This document shows, in pieces, positions 6,744-14,395 of a stretch of DNA of 24,897 bases. The notes beneath the pieces are model-generated. The model saw only the letters and a list, made by a program, of their open reading frames with translations, was not told the DNA's origin and searched no databases. Each line of letters starts with the position of its first letter. Within the stretch, counting starts at the first letter, position 1. The position numbers and the translations under genes are program-made. Location: positions 1 through 24,897 of the IMG/VR virus record IMGVR_UViG_3300044637_000688; one strand, given 5' to 3'. Source of the DNA: a virus.

Positions 6744-7994
6744 ATGGCTGTGGTCAATCTGCCGCTTGTTCAAATCAAAGAGTTTGAGACAAGAGAGCTG
6801 TTTCCATTGCGTGAGGTGTCTCCTGGCACCTATTACATTCCTTTGCAAATTGAAGGCAACTCGATTCTGTCGAGCTTGCTTGTCACAGCAGTTGAAACAG
6901 ACGCTTCCATTGAGGTTAATTATTTTCAAACGACAACAGGCGATGAAACTGAAGAAAGAACGCCACTAATAAGTCATCAAGCCAGAGCATCAGCTTCTAA
7001 TGCTGCCGACACCATCATCGTTGCTCGTGTGCATCTTAAGCCTGTCTGCGAAGTCGTCGTCAGTGGCGGAAATGTTACCTTCGGCCTTATGGTCACGATG
7101 GTTTCCGCATTTGCGTCAGACATTGAAAGCTCTCTGTTTAAAGACGATTACATGGTCGTTGGAACTGAGCGCGGCATTCCATTGATGACTATTGATGATA
7201 ATACTGGCCGAATGAAGTTTATGCGCTCCAAAGAAGGCCAGCTTATCATGCGTGAGTCTTCTGAAGGAACGCCTCTTCATCTGACTCACTCAGACCGCTT
7301 GCTTCCGTTCCAGCGCAAGGTCTGTCTGGCGCATCAGCTATTCGACAAGGCGATGAAATTCAGTCGGTTCAGCGTCGTCTCTGCAAGTGACTACCGCGTG
7401 ACTGTGCAGGTCAACGGCTCTCTGGCATTGAGCGCAAGAACATCCAAGTATCAACCAACCACTGAGCTGAATCTGGATCCTTACAAGATAGCGCCAACTG
7501 GTTCTCTGATTACCATTGAGGCACATCGTTTTTCTGAAGAAGATGACGGTACATTCGATGTGTACTTGCGAGGCTATGAGTTCATCAACGAAGACGAGGA
7601 AACTATGAGCAGCTTGACGAAGGTCGTTTACAACAAGAGCGGTGCGCTCATTCTGCCGTTTAAGGCGGTGGCTTGGGAAGATGACAACTCGGTCAATTTG
7701 GCTGACTCAGACGGCCTTGGATTGGACGATTTCGCTGGTGTCACTCAAGACGGTATTGCGCACCTCGGCTATGGAATCATTCACAAGATTGGAGAAGTGC
7801 CGAATGCGCTCATTGGACTTGGTGCCATTGCAGGTCAACCGGTCTTCCTCGGCAGCGTTCCAGGCCAGTTGACGCTCACGCCTCCAACAAGCGGCACAAT
7901 CTTCCGCATCGGTCGTGCAGAGCCACCAAGTGGAGCGCACACTGGCGAAGCAACATCACTGTTCATCGATCCACAAATCATCTCAGAGGCATAA
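6744..7994 (+). CDS. Head-module protein of unknown function with C-terminal beta module
   Basis: I do not recognise this 416-aa protein. It is rich in predicted beta strands and lacks a signal peptide or membrane segment. Residues 1-130 look like one beta domain (LPLVQIKEFETRELFPL at the start). A middle part includes HSDRLLPFQRKVCLAHQLFD, and residues from about 290 form a module built around LILPFKAVAWEDD, a G-L-x-x-I-A-G-Q-P-V-F-L-G step and IFRIGRAE near the end. That last module resembles the C-terminus of the fibre at 8196 and a segment of the fibre-like gene at 23536. The SD GAGG (6733-6736) is 7 nt before the ATG. Position between capsid and fibre suggests a capsid-surface or decoration role, which is inference only. 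Confidence 0.8.
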   Translation: MAVVNLPLVQIKEFETRELFPLREVSPGTYYIPLQIEGNSILSSLLVTAVETDASIEVNYFQTTTGDETEERTPLISHQARASASNAADTIIVARVHLKPVCEVVVSGGNVTFGLMVTMVSAFASDIESSLFKDDYMVVGTERGIPLMTIDDNTGRMKFMRSKEGQLIMRESSEGTPLHLTHSDRLLPFQRKVCLAHQLFDKAMKFSRFSVVSASDYRVTVQVNGSLALSARTSKYQPTTELNLDPYKIAPTGSLITIEAHRFSEEDDGTFDVYLRGYEFINEDEETMSSLTKVVYNKSGALILPFKAVAWEDDNSVNLADSDGLGLDDFAGVTQDGIAHLGYGIIHKIGEVPNALIGLGAIAGQPVFLGSVPGQLTLTPPTSGTIFRIGRAEPPSGAHTGEATSLFIDPQIISEA

Positions 7995-7995
7995 A

Positions 7996-8193
7996 ATGAG
8001 TGATTCACAACGTCAGATATTCATCGACGGAATACCGATTGAATCAGTAAAAGATGACCAAAAATTGGTAACCTTCTTTGAAGAATTTGATGATACTATT
8101 TACCAATCTGCAAACAGGAAGTTCGAGCAGTTGTGCGAGAAATACGACAAGAAGGCGACGTTGACCATTCTTGTTAAATTTGAGGAGTCGTGA
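7996..8193 (+). CDS. Small acidic protein of unknown function
   Basis: This 65-aa product starts MSDSQRQIFIDG and ends ILVKFEES. An AGAGG ribosome site at 7985-7989 sits 6 nt before the ATG, which begins one base after the upstream stop codon. The in-frame extension to 7915 has no ribosome site and lies inside the upstream gene, so I chose the short form. It contains a beta-type start, a charged helix (FEEFDDTIYQSANRKFEQL) and a closing beta strand. Its stop lies 2 nt before the fibre gene, so the two are probably co-translated. It could be a small accessory or assembly factor for the neighbouring fibre; the sequence does not show which. Confidence 0.75.
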   Translation: MSDSQRQIFIDGIPIESVKDDQKLVTFFEEFDDTIYQSANRKFEQLCEKYDKKATLTILVKFEES

Positions 8194-8195
8194 AT

Positions 8196-10511
8196 ATGAC
8201 CACGCAGAATTTTCAGTTGATTCACTGGGATGGTACGAAGCAAAAACGTGTCGAATCCCAGACTATGGAACTCAAGCTCGGCAAGTTGGCCATTGGCTCG
8301 CTTGCTGACATCAAAGAAGTTGGCGGAAAGCTCGACGTCGGTGGAATTATTATCACTAATGTTGGCGCTCCTGCTGATGCTTCTGATTTGACCTCAAAGT
8401 CCTATGTCGATTCAACCGCTGCGACCGTAGCGTCTGCTGCTGTTGCTCCAACTCAAGCTGATCTGGATACACTTGAGGCGTCTTTCGCTCAAGAACTTCT
8501 TGATCGCGCCGCTGGCGATGCAAGCACATTGTCCTCTGCTCAAGCATACGCCGATCAAAAAGTCGCTGACTTGGTAAACTCAGCTCCAGCAGTGCTCGAC
8601 ACTTTGAAAGAGCTTTCTGATGCTCTTGGTGGAGATGCAAACTTTGCCACAACAATCACAAACTCTATCGCCTCTGTTCAAGCTGAAGTCGACGCAGAAG
8701 AGACAAGAGCCATTGCCGCTGATGCTGCGCATGACTCAAGACTCGATGCAATCGAAGAAAATCTTGAAACACAGATTACAACTGTATTTGAAAATACCGC
8801 TGGTGTTTATGCTGATGGCTTTCCTGGCACACAAGACACTTCTTTCCGCGAAGGCTGGTACTTCAAGAACTTGGTCAAAGGCAACAAGATCAACTGGTAC
8901 TTCTTTGATGGAGCTGCTGAAACGGCGACTGTTGCCAGCTTTGGTGCATACGCAGTTGTGACTTTTGATTCTGCTGTAAGCAAGCCGCACTTGGCTTTCT
9001 ACACGAAGCCAACTGGTTCCGGTGACGTAGGTGGATGGTATAAGAGCCGTAAGGTTTATGTTGCTTCTGGCTCTCCAGTCGTCGGCGTCAAGTATCTCAT
9101 GTACTTCGGAACAGAACCAAAAGTTCATCCAGAATTACCTCGATTGACAATGATTGCTGCCGAAAACTCGGTTGGGCCATTGGCTCCATCTGAAGAGATC
9201 ATGACAGCAGTTCTTGGTTCAGATAGCGGATCGAACGCGAACAATGTTCAATTCGTTTGCGAAGCTGTTGGCGTCAACGACTCCAACATCAAACGCAAAT
9301 TGCAGCTCAAAATTCGCAAGGCTTCTGAAGCTGCTTTGCAGGCTGAAATTTCACGCGCACAAGCTGCTGAGGCGGCATTGCAGTCCAGCGTTTCAACAAA
9401 TGCTTCTGCAATCTCTGCCGAGACAACTCGCGCAACAAATGCCGAAGCGAGCCTCACTGCTTCCTTGAACGCATTGAGTTCGACTGTTTCTTCTTTGTCT
9501 TCTGGTTCTGCCGCTGACATTGCCGCTGAAGAAGCTCGTGCTCTCGCTGCTGAGGCTGTTCTTCAAGGTGAAATTGATGCCGTCGAAGCAGACCTTGCAC
9601 AAGAAATCCTCGACCGCGCCGCCGCTGTTTCTGCTGAGCAATCACGAGCTGAAGCTGCTGAGCTTGCACTGCAAGGCGAAGTGGACGCTGTTGAAGCTGA
9701 TTTGGCTCAGGAACTCCTGGATAGAGCTGCTGCTGATACAACTCTTCAAGGCAATATCGACGCCGTTGCTGGCGACTTGGCACAAGAGCTTCTCGACAGA
9801 GCGGCTGCCGACACAGCGTTGCAAGGTGAGATTGATGCGGTTGAAGCTGACCTCGCTCAAGAGCTTTTGGACAGAGCCGCAGCCGTTGCAGCGGTTCAAG
9901 CTGAAGTTGATGCCGAAGAAATTCGTGCGGCTGCTGCTGAGTTGGCCCTTCAAGGTGAGATTGATGCCGAGGAAACTCGCGCATTGGCCGCTGAAGCTGC
10001 AATCCAAGCTGAAGTGGATGCTGAAGAACTCGCTCGTGCGGCAGCAGATACTGCTTTGCAAGGTGAAATCGACGCTGAAGAAAGCCGCGCACTTGCCGCT
10101 GAGTCGGACTTGCAAGATGAAATCGACGCCCTGGAAGTGGTCGTTTCTGAACTCAACCTCATCAGCAAGACTGCCGACGCTGCAATCTCTGCTGGCAAAG
10201 TCTGCTATATCAAGTCGAATGGCAACATCGACCTCGCTGACGCTGACTTGGATATGAGCGACTCTGCTCTCGTGATTGCTTCTGAAAGCATTGCTTCAGG
10301 CTCTTTTGGCAAGGTCGTCATCAAGGAAGGAACCGTTGTCGGTGGCTTCTCTGGACTTGTTCCAGGCAAGAAGTGCTTCGTTTCCAAGACCGCTGGTGAA
10401 GTGGTTCAGGCTTTGACAGGCTTCGAGTCAGGCAACTCAGTGTACTGTGTTGGCCGTGCTATCTCTGCAACAGAGATTGCGTTCCAGCCTGTCTATGAGT
10501 TTGAATACTGA
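8196..10511 (+). CDS. Fibre protein with coiled-coil repeats, located in the head module
   Basis: The protein is 771 aa. The N-terminus has hallmarks of phage fibres: NVGAPADASDLTSKSYVDS (about residues 54-72), then APAVLDTLKELSDALGGDAN near 130-150. A globular beta-type domain follows at about 195-375, containing YADGFPGTQD and KINWYFF (231-237), a pattern I associate with fibre domains of environmental phages. A long Ala/Glu-rich coiled coil of repeats (9561-10127) leads to a C-terminal beta module (about residue 650 to the end) with LVPGKKCFVSK and VYCVGRAISATEI. Trimerisation is likely. The ATG at 8196 is chosen over GTG 8190 because GAGGAG (8182-8187) is 8 nt upstream. Its site between the capsid and connector genes suggests a head fibre, although a tail or side fibre cannot be excluded. 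Confidence 0.85.
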   Translation: MTTQNFQLIHWDGTKQKRVESQTMELKLGKLAIGSLADIKEVGGKLDVGGIIITNVGAPADASDLTSKSYVDSTAATVASAAVAPTQADLDTLEASFAQELLDRAAGDASTLSSAQAYADQKVADLVNSAPAVLDTLKELSDALGGDANFATTITNSIASVQAEVDAEETRAIAADAAHDSRLDAIEENLETQITTVFENTAGVYADGFPGTQDTSFREGWYFKNLVKGNKINWYFFDGAAETATVASFGAYAVVTFDSAVSKPHLAFYTKPTGSGDVGGWYKSRKVYVASGSPVVGVKYLMYFGTEPKVHPELPRLTMIAAENSVGPLAPSEEIMTAVLGSDSGSNANNVQFVCEAVGVNDSNIKRKLQLKIRKASEAALQAEISRAQAAEAALQSSVSTNASAISAETTRATNAEASLTASLNALSSTVSSLSSGSAADIAAEEARALAAEAVLQGEIDAVEADLAQEILDRAAAVSAEQSRAEAAELALQGEVDAVEADLAQELLDRAAADTTLQGNIDAVAGDLAQELLDRAAADTALQGEIDAVEADLAQELLDRAAAVAAVQAEVDAEEIRAAAAELALQGEIDAEETRALAAEAAIQAEVDAEELARAAADTALQGEIDAEESRALAAESDLQDEIDALEVVVSELNLISKTADAAISAGKVCYIKSNGNIDLADADLDMSDSALVIASESIASGSFGKVVIKEGTVVGGFSGLVPGKKCFVSKTAGEVVQALTGFESGNSVYCVGRAISATEIAFQPVYEFEY
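9561..10127 (+). repeat. Coiled-coil repeat array in the fibre gene
   Basis: Units begin with LQGEIDA or a close variant and start at 9561, 9669, 9744, 9819, 9894, 9948, 10002, 10056 and 10110. Unit lengths are 36, 25, 25, 25, 18, 18, 18 and 18 residues, with a truncated last unit. The longer units carry DLAQELLDRAAA, the shorter ones AEExRALAAE. The lengths fit sums of heptads and hendecads (18=7+11, 25=14+11, 36=14+22). Confidence 0.85.
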
Positions 10512-10518
10512 TTGACCT

Positions 10519-10548
10519 GGCGAGGTGGAGAAATCTGCCTCGCCTTTT
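10519..10548 (+). terminator. Intrinsic terminator after the fibre gene
   Basis: GGCGAGG (10519-10525) pairs over 7 bp with CCTCGCC (10538-10544) around a 12-nt loop that contains GGA, followed by TTTT. It lies 7 nt after the fibre stop. The large loop and short T run suggest partial termination. The next gene's SD, AAAGGA (10552-10557), is immediately downstream. Confidence 0.75.
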
Positions 10549-10564
10549 ATCAAAGGATTGACCA

Positions 10565-11368
10565 ATGACTCAGCGACTCATTGCGGTCGATGACCAAACA
10601 GGAAAGCGCAGTCTTATCGCTGTGCCTTCCGGTGGTGGCATTGATCCAGACGTTCAAACATTCGCAGCCGATGGAACTTGGACAAAGCCAAACGGCTGCA
10701 AGCAAGTGCGAGTCATTCTGATTGGCGGTGGCGGAGGCGGAGGTTCTGGTTCTTACGGAACAACAGGCACTCAATGCGGTGGCGCAGGAGGCTCTGCTGG
10801 CCAGGTTGTCATCAAAGACCTCGTGGCAAGCGACTTGGCTTCAACCGTTGCCGTGACCATCGGAGCAGGTGGCGCAGGCGGAGTTGCTGTCTCAACCAAC
10901 GGCTACAACGGCAAGGATGGAACGGACGGTTCGCTTACTTCATTCGGTACACATGGCAAGGCATTTGGTGGTAAAGCTGGCGCAGGCGCAGGCAAGTTCT
11001 TATCTGGACGCATTACCATTCAATTCGCAGAAGGTGGCGCTGCAAGACCTGGTGGAACACGAGGCGCAGGCGGAAGAACGACTGCCGGAGAATCGGCTGC
11101 TGACACAACCGAAGCACCAGGCTCAGGAGGCGCAGGCGCAGGCATCACGACAACTGGACTTTCTGGCGGTTCCGGTGGAGTCAATCAAGCTGGTCTTGGT
11201 GGCAACGGCGGCAACGGTGGCGCTTCCAAGGCAACTGGCGCAGGTGACGCTGGTGTCGCAGGCTCAGGCTATGGAGCAGGCGGTGGAGGTGGTGGCGCGT
11301 CAAAAGGAACGGCTTCCGGTGCTGGTGGTAATGGCGCATCCGGCTATTGTGTCGTAATCTCGTACTGA
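10565..11368 (+). CDS. Glycine-rich adhesin-like protein
   Basis: This 267-aa protein starts with a short leader, then the familiar FAADGTWTKPNGCKQVRVIL strand region (about 33-52), followed by long glycine runs and repeated G-A-G-G, G-G-N-G-G and G-S-G-G blocks, and ends in GYCVVISY. Proteins of this design in phages and bacteria often form compact polyglycine packing and act as fibre-tip adhesins or surface proteins. The SD AAAGGA is 7 nt before the ATG. It lies directly after the fibre gene, separated by a terminator, so it may be a tip or partner of that fibre. GGCGCAGG-type DNA repeats recur through the gene, for example near 10978, 11061 and 11127. Function is inferred from composition and position. 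Confidence 0.8.
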   Translation: MTQRLIAVDDQTGKRSLIAVPSGGGIDPDVQTFAADGTWTKPNGCKQVRVILIGGGGGGGSGSYGTTGTQCGGAGGSAGQVVIKDLVASDLASTVAVTIGAGGAGGVAVSTNGYNGKDGTDGSLTSFGTHGKAFGGKAGAGAGKFLSGRITIQFAEGGAARPGGTRGAGGRTTAGESAADTTEAPGSGGAGAGITTTGLSGGSGGVNQAGLGGNGGNGGASKATGAGDAGVAGSGYGAGGGGGGASKGTASGAGGNGASGYCVVISY

Positions 11369-11379
11369 AGGAGAATCCT

Positions 11380-11589
11380 ATGAAACTGAAACTTGTTGAA
11401 CTCGACCATCTCGTTGTCTTCCTTGAGCCGAAATACGTTCTCATTGAAGGCGAAGTGGAAGTCTCTGACGCTGAAGGTCACAAGCTGCTTGCTCAATACG
11501 CTGGCAAGCTCGAAAAGGTCGAAGAAAAGAAAGCAGTCGCTGCCAAAGCCAAAGTGCTGCCAGAGGTAAAGGATGAGCCTAAACTCTAA
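11380..11589 (+). CDS. Small head-module protein before the connector gene
   Basis: This 69-aa protein has a beta-type N-terminal half (MKLKLVELDHLVVFLEP, then EGEVEVSDAEGHKLL) and a Lys/Ala/Glu-rich tail. The SD AAGGAG (11368-11373) is 6 nt before the ATG, and part of it could pair in AGGA-GAA-TCCT, a weak 4-bp hairpin ending next to the start codon. An in-frame upstream start at 11347 lies inside the glycine-rich gene and has no ribosome site. The 3' end overlaps the connector gene by 17 nt. Many phages have a short protein of this type, with a loop-forming x-x-G-E-x-V-x-V core, just before the connector gene. The function is not known to me. Confidence 0.75.
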   Translation: MKLKLVELDHLVVFLEPKYVLIEGEVEVSDAEGHKLLAQYAGKLEKVEEKKAVAAKAKVLPEVKDEPKL

Positions 11590-12202
11590 TGCGCTGTGTA
11601 CCATTGCACAGTGCAAAACTTATCTCGACATCGCATCTGCTGATACTTCTCAGGATGCAAAAATAGAACAGCTCATCAACGCTTCGTCGTCGATGATTGA
11701 AAACTATCTTGACCGAAAACTTATCTATAATCAGTATATTGAACTGCACGATGGTCGAGTCAATGACCGCTTGCTGCTGAAGGAATGGCCTGCTGAAAAG
11801 CCTTCGGAGATTCTTTCTGACACGCTATGGTCATTTGACAACACCACCATCATGCCTCCAGAAAATTATGAGATGGATCAGCAAACGACCGTTGTCCTCA
11901 AAGGCTATTTCTTTCCAAGAGGCAACCGAAACATCAAGGTGACCTATTATGCCGGATATGCGAGTCCTGTTTTTGGTGGCGGAGGTTTTCCGTTGCCGAC
12001 AGAACTCAACCAAGCCTGCATTATGCTCGTCGCATGGCAATACCAGCTACGAGCTGACAGACGCCTCGGCATTGCTTCAAAGGGCAAGCAAGGCGAGTCG
12101 ATCTCTTATGTCAAAGGTCTTCCGACTGAAATCTCACTGATGCTTGATTTGCATATGCGCATGGAATTGCCATTCACCTCAACAGGAATCGGCAACGGAT
12201 GA
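11573..12202 (+). CDS. Head-tail connector, gp6-like adaptor
   Basis: The 209-aa product begins with the helical pattern seen in HK97 gp6-like adaptors: CKTYLDIA, then D-A-K-I-E-Q-L-I-N-A-S-S, S-S-M-I-E-N-Y-L-D-R-K-L. A central beta part has LKEWPAE, ENYEMD and NIKVTYYAGY (about 121-130). A final helical segment, LNQACIMLVAWQYQLRADR, follows, which is also typical. These adaptors form a ring under the portal that prevents DNA leaking out and provides the docking site for the neck. The ATG overlaps the previous gene by 17 nt; AGAGG (11562-11566) is the ribosome site. The stop overlaps the next start as ATGA. It is somewhat longer than a minimal gp6 (about 100 aa), as in the phiE125 gp8-like group. 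Confidence 0.85.
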   Translation: MSLNSNALCTIAQCKTYLDIASADTSQDAKIEQLINASSSMIENYLDRKLIYNQYIELHDGRVNDRLLLKEWPAEKPSEILSDTLWSFDNTTIMPPENYEMDQQTTVVLKGYFFPRGNRNIKVTYYAGYASPVFGGGGFPLPTELNQACIMLVAWQYQLRADRRLGIASKGKQGESISYVKGLPTEISLMLDLHMRMELPFTSTGIGNG

Positions 12203-12651
12203 TTCGCTCAGACGCCAAAGCACTTGAAGCTCGCATTATGGCAAAGCTCGAAAAGTTCTTGCCACAAAGCGAGAAGATTCCTCCTGTCTTACACAGGATT
12301 GGTGCTTTGCTGCGCACTGAAATGATTATGAACGCCACAAGGAAGAACATCGTTGACACTGGTGCTCTGAAGAACTCAATCAACTATGAGATTGAAGGCA
12401 CGACCGTTTCGGTTGGTTCTTTCGGCGTTCCTTATGCCAAGTATCACGAGTTTGGTGCGAACCTTGGGCCTGCTGGAATGAGGGCCATGTTTGCAGCAAT
12501 GCGAGCAAGACGAGCAGGTTCTGCGAAGCGATACAGAGACAAGAACGTCGTGGTCAATGAAACATTGAAGCCTCGACCATTTGTCAGACCAGCCTTTCAA
12601 AGTAAACTGAGTCAGGTGAGAAGAATCCTTGCAGAATACGGAGCACTGTGA
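12199..12651 (+). CDS. HK97 gp10-like neck/tail completion protein
   Basis: The 150-aa protein shows the family core: an N-terminal helix pair, VDTGALKNSINYEIEG (about 52-67), VSVGSFGVPYAKYHEFGAN (70-88) and KPRPFVRPAF near the C-terminus. HK97 gp10-type proteins act in joining the head and tail or completing the tail. A positively charged insertion (MRARRAGSAKRYRDK) lies between the HEFG and KPRPFV segments. The start overlaps the upstream stop as ATGA, with a modest AGGA about 11 nt upstream, so coupled translation is likely. The stop overlaps the next gene. Confidence 0.88.
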   Translation: MIRSDAKALEARIMAKLEKFLPQSEKIPPVLHRIGALLRTEMIMNATRKNIVDTGALKNSINYEIEGTTVSVGSFGVPYAKYHEFGANLGPAGMRAMFAAMRARRAGSAKRYRDKNVVVNETLKPRPFVRPAFQSKLSQVRRILAEYGAL

Positions 12652-13091
12652 TGCCAGTTGCATATGACTCAGACATTCTTGACGCGCTGGAGACTCAGCT
12701 CAAGACTCTTACCTGGGCAAAGGTTGTTGAGACTGAAAATATACGTCTGGCTTTTTCAGAACTTGGCGAGCACGAAGTTCCTTACATTCAAGTCTATGAC
12801 AACGGCCAGGTCTTTGAGCATCAGCGAGGCGAAGTGCTGACACGCTGGCAGGTGGCTGTTGAGCTTGTCCTTCGGTCGGCTTCAGAGAACCAAGTCAACA
12901 TGAGAACACTCTTGGATAAGCGCCAAGAAGTTGAACAGTGCATCGGTTCCAAGGTGAACCTCGGCATTCCAGGCGTGGTCAATGTGCTATACCTTAGCAA
13001 CACGCCAGACATTCAGATTGTGAAGCCGTTTTATGTGACGACTATGCTCTTTGAGGTGGTTTACCGGAAACGGTATGTGTCTGATTGTTGA
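12651..13091 (+). CDS. Putative tail terminator/completion protein
   Basis: This 146-aa protein has the length, position and alternating beta/helix pattern of tail terminator proteins, which cap the tube at its head-proximal end. It starts with a helix (DILDALETQLKTL), has VPYIQVYDNGQVFEHQRGE (about 40-60) and ends with a beta hairpin, FYVTTMLFEVVYRKRYV. There is no strong family-defining motif, so the call rests mainly on gene order: it lies between the gp10-like gene and the tail tube gene. The start is ATG 12651, sharing TGATG with the upstream stop, with GGAG at 12640-12643. A GTG at 12648 is also in frame but spacing favours the ATG. Confidence 0.7.
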   Translation: MPVAYDSDILDALETQLKTLTWAKVVETENIRLAFSELGEHEVPYIQVYDNGQVFEHQRGEVLTRWQVAVELVLRSASENQVNMRTLLDKRQEVEQCIGSKVNLGIPGVVNVLYLSNTPDIQIVKPFYVTTMLFEVVYRKRYVSDC

Positions 13092-13092
13092 T

Positions 13093-13102
13093 GTGATACG
13101 CT
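13093..13102 (+). promoter_or_regulatory. Putative promoter of the tail tube gene
   Basis: GTGATACGCT differs at one base from GTGATACACT before the capsid gene. It contains an extended -10-like TGATACGCT. No convincing -35 box is visible at 15-18 bp upstream, so it may rely on the extended -10, or on a phage-encoded activator. The start codon is 54 nt downstream. Confidence 0.5.
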
Positions 13103-13116
13103 CTCAAATGAACTTC

Positions 13117-13131
13117 GCTCAAAGACTGAGC
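13117..13131 (+). other. Leader stem-loop of the tail tube mRNA
   Basis: GCTCA (13117-13121) pairs with TGAGC (13127-13131) around loop AAGAC. Stem and loop sizes equal those of leader stem-loop 1 of the capsid gene (loop ATGAC), and it starts 14 nt after the promoter-like element (10 nt in the capsid leader). TTTTGGAGGA, also shared with the capsid leader, follows at 13143-13152. Confidence 0.5.
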
Positions 13132-13156
13132 TTCGCCTTATGTTTTGGAGGACAAA

Positions 13157-14395
13157 ATGTCGAAGAATTATGCTTCAATCTATGCAAACACTGGTGACAG
13201 CTCGGCGCTGAACCAACGCTTTTATCTCAAAGAAGAAGTCATCAAAGGAACGATGGCTATTCCAGCAGCATCGGATTACTTCTTTGCATTGTCTGGCGGC
13301 TCCATCAGCTTCAGCCAGCCAATCACTTCCTCGCCTCACCGTTCTGGACGCCACAACAACAACACCATCAAGGAAAAGAAAGCTCTTGAATGGTCGCTGC
13401 CAACGATGGTCAACATCGACACTGCTGCGGCACAAGGCACCGGCGCTCTTGAGTCTGCGCTGCGCGTCCTTTGGAAATCGCTGCTTGGTCGTGAAACGGT
13501 TCCAGGCGCGGTGCAATATGACTCCGCTCAAGATCCAAGCGTCACGTTCAGCCTTTTTGAAGTGGGCGATAGATGGGCAAAACAGTCCTTTGGGAATTTT
13601 GTGGACGCTTGCGAAATCTCTCTTCCAGGCGACGGCCAATCGCAGTTGAGCTGGTCTGGCATGGGCGTTGAATCCTACTTGGTCGGCATCGGCAAATCGA
13701 CAATCAGCAACGATGGCGGTCAGACAGTCACAGTTCAGGCTGGCGAAGGCAAACGCTTTCCAGTTGGCGCTCGTGTCATGTTGGTTGAAGCTGACGGCTC
13801 GACTCGTTCCGCGGACACACCTTCTGGCTCGGCTCGTAAGGTTGTCTCTGTCTCTGGCGACGTTATCACTCTTGATGGCGTTGCTCTGGCTGATGCTGAC
13901 GGCTCATCGACTCCTGTTTATCTGTGCTACTTCGAGCCTGTCCTTGCAGGAACCGAAGGCATCGACAATCCGCAAACTGGCTTGCAAGGTACTTTCACAA
14001 GCTCCAGCATTCCAGGCAATCCTTGCATCCGTTCGGCAACCATCTCTGTCGCCAACGGCCATGAGATTGTGAACTACTGTTGGGGAACCGACGCAGCTTC
14101 TGGCTCAATCTTTGTTCCGGCAAGCCGTTTGGAAGTCAGCGTTTCAATCGAGCTGAACCTGAACCATGAGTTGGTTGAGTTCTATAACGCAGTGCAGTCT
14201 TTCGAGGCTCAAGACCTGAACTTCAAACTCGGCGACACAGCGTTGCGCTTCTTGGAAATCGACTTGCCAAAGGTCATCTTCCAAGTGCCTTCAATCGACG
14301 TGCCTGAAACTGGTTCGATTCCTGTCTCCTTCGAAGGAACCGCTTACCAGAGCGCACTTGACGCCGCTGATGAAATCGTGGTGTCATACCAGTAA
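13157..14395 (+). CDS. Major tail tube protein
   Basis: At 412 aa this is a long tube protein. It starts MSKNYASIYANTG, has an early YLKEEVIKGTMAIPAASDYF segment (23-42), a charged loop with HNNN (66-69), an EISLPGDGQSQLSWSGMG strand region (153-170), and ends with GSIPVSFEGTAYQS and DEIVVSYQ, as expected for tube subunits. Residues about 188-258 look like an inserted small beta domain (GKRFPVGARVMLVEADGS, ARKVVSVSGDVITLDG). It lies before the chaperones and tape measure, and no second tube or sheath gene is present. The SD GGAGG (13147-13151) is 5 nt before the ATG; an in-frame TTG at 13145 overlaps that SD and is rejected. Codon use is biased as in the capsid gene. The gene is insulated by a promoter-like element and a terminator. 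Confidence 0.85.
   Translation: MSKNYASIYANTGDSSALNQRFYLKEEVIKGTMAIPAASDYFFALSGGSISFSQPITSSPHRSGRHNNNTIKEKKALEWSLPTMVNIDTAAAQGTGALESALRVLWKSLLGRETVPGAVQYDSAQDPSVTFSLFEVGDRWAKQSFGNFVDACEISLPGDGQSQLSWSGMGVESYLVGIGKSTISNDGGQTVTVQAGEGKRFPVGARVMLVEADGSTRSADTPSGSARKVVSVSGDVITLDGVALADADGSSTPVYLCYFEPVLAGTEGIDNPQTGLQGTFTSSSIPGNPCIRSATISVANGHEIVNYCWGTDAASGSIFVPASRLEVSVSIELNLNHELVEFYNAVQSFEAQDLNFKLGDTALRFLEIDLPKVIFQVPSIDVPETGSIPVSFEGTAYQSALDAADEIVVSYQ

Noticed and set aside
9454-10257. Long open frames in other frames and on the minus strand across the fibre coiled coil
   Set aside because: The repeated Ala/Glu/Leu codons remove stop codons from all frames; the products are low-complexity Leu/Gln/Arg/Lys strings and are shadows of the repeat.
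10519-10548. CsrA-binding hairpin (GGA in the loop) rather than a terminator
   Set aside because: The T run and position just after the fibre stop fit a terminator better; the GGA lacks the A-x-GGA context. Not excluded as a second role.
11368-11382. RNA switch hiding the ribosome site of the 69-aa gene (AGGA-GAA-TCCT)
   Set aside because: Only 4 bp with a 3-nt loop; too weak to claim regulation.
13157-14395. Tail sheath protein (contractile tail)
   Set aside because: Only one candidate tube/sheath gene is present, the ending resembles tube proteins, and no baseplate wedge or sheath-type motifs were seen.
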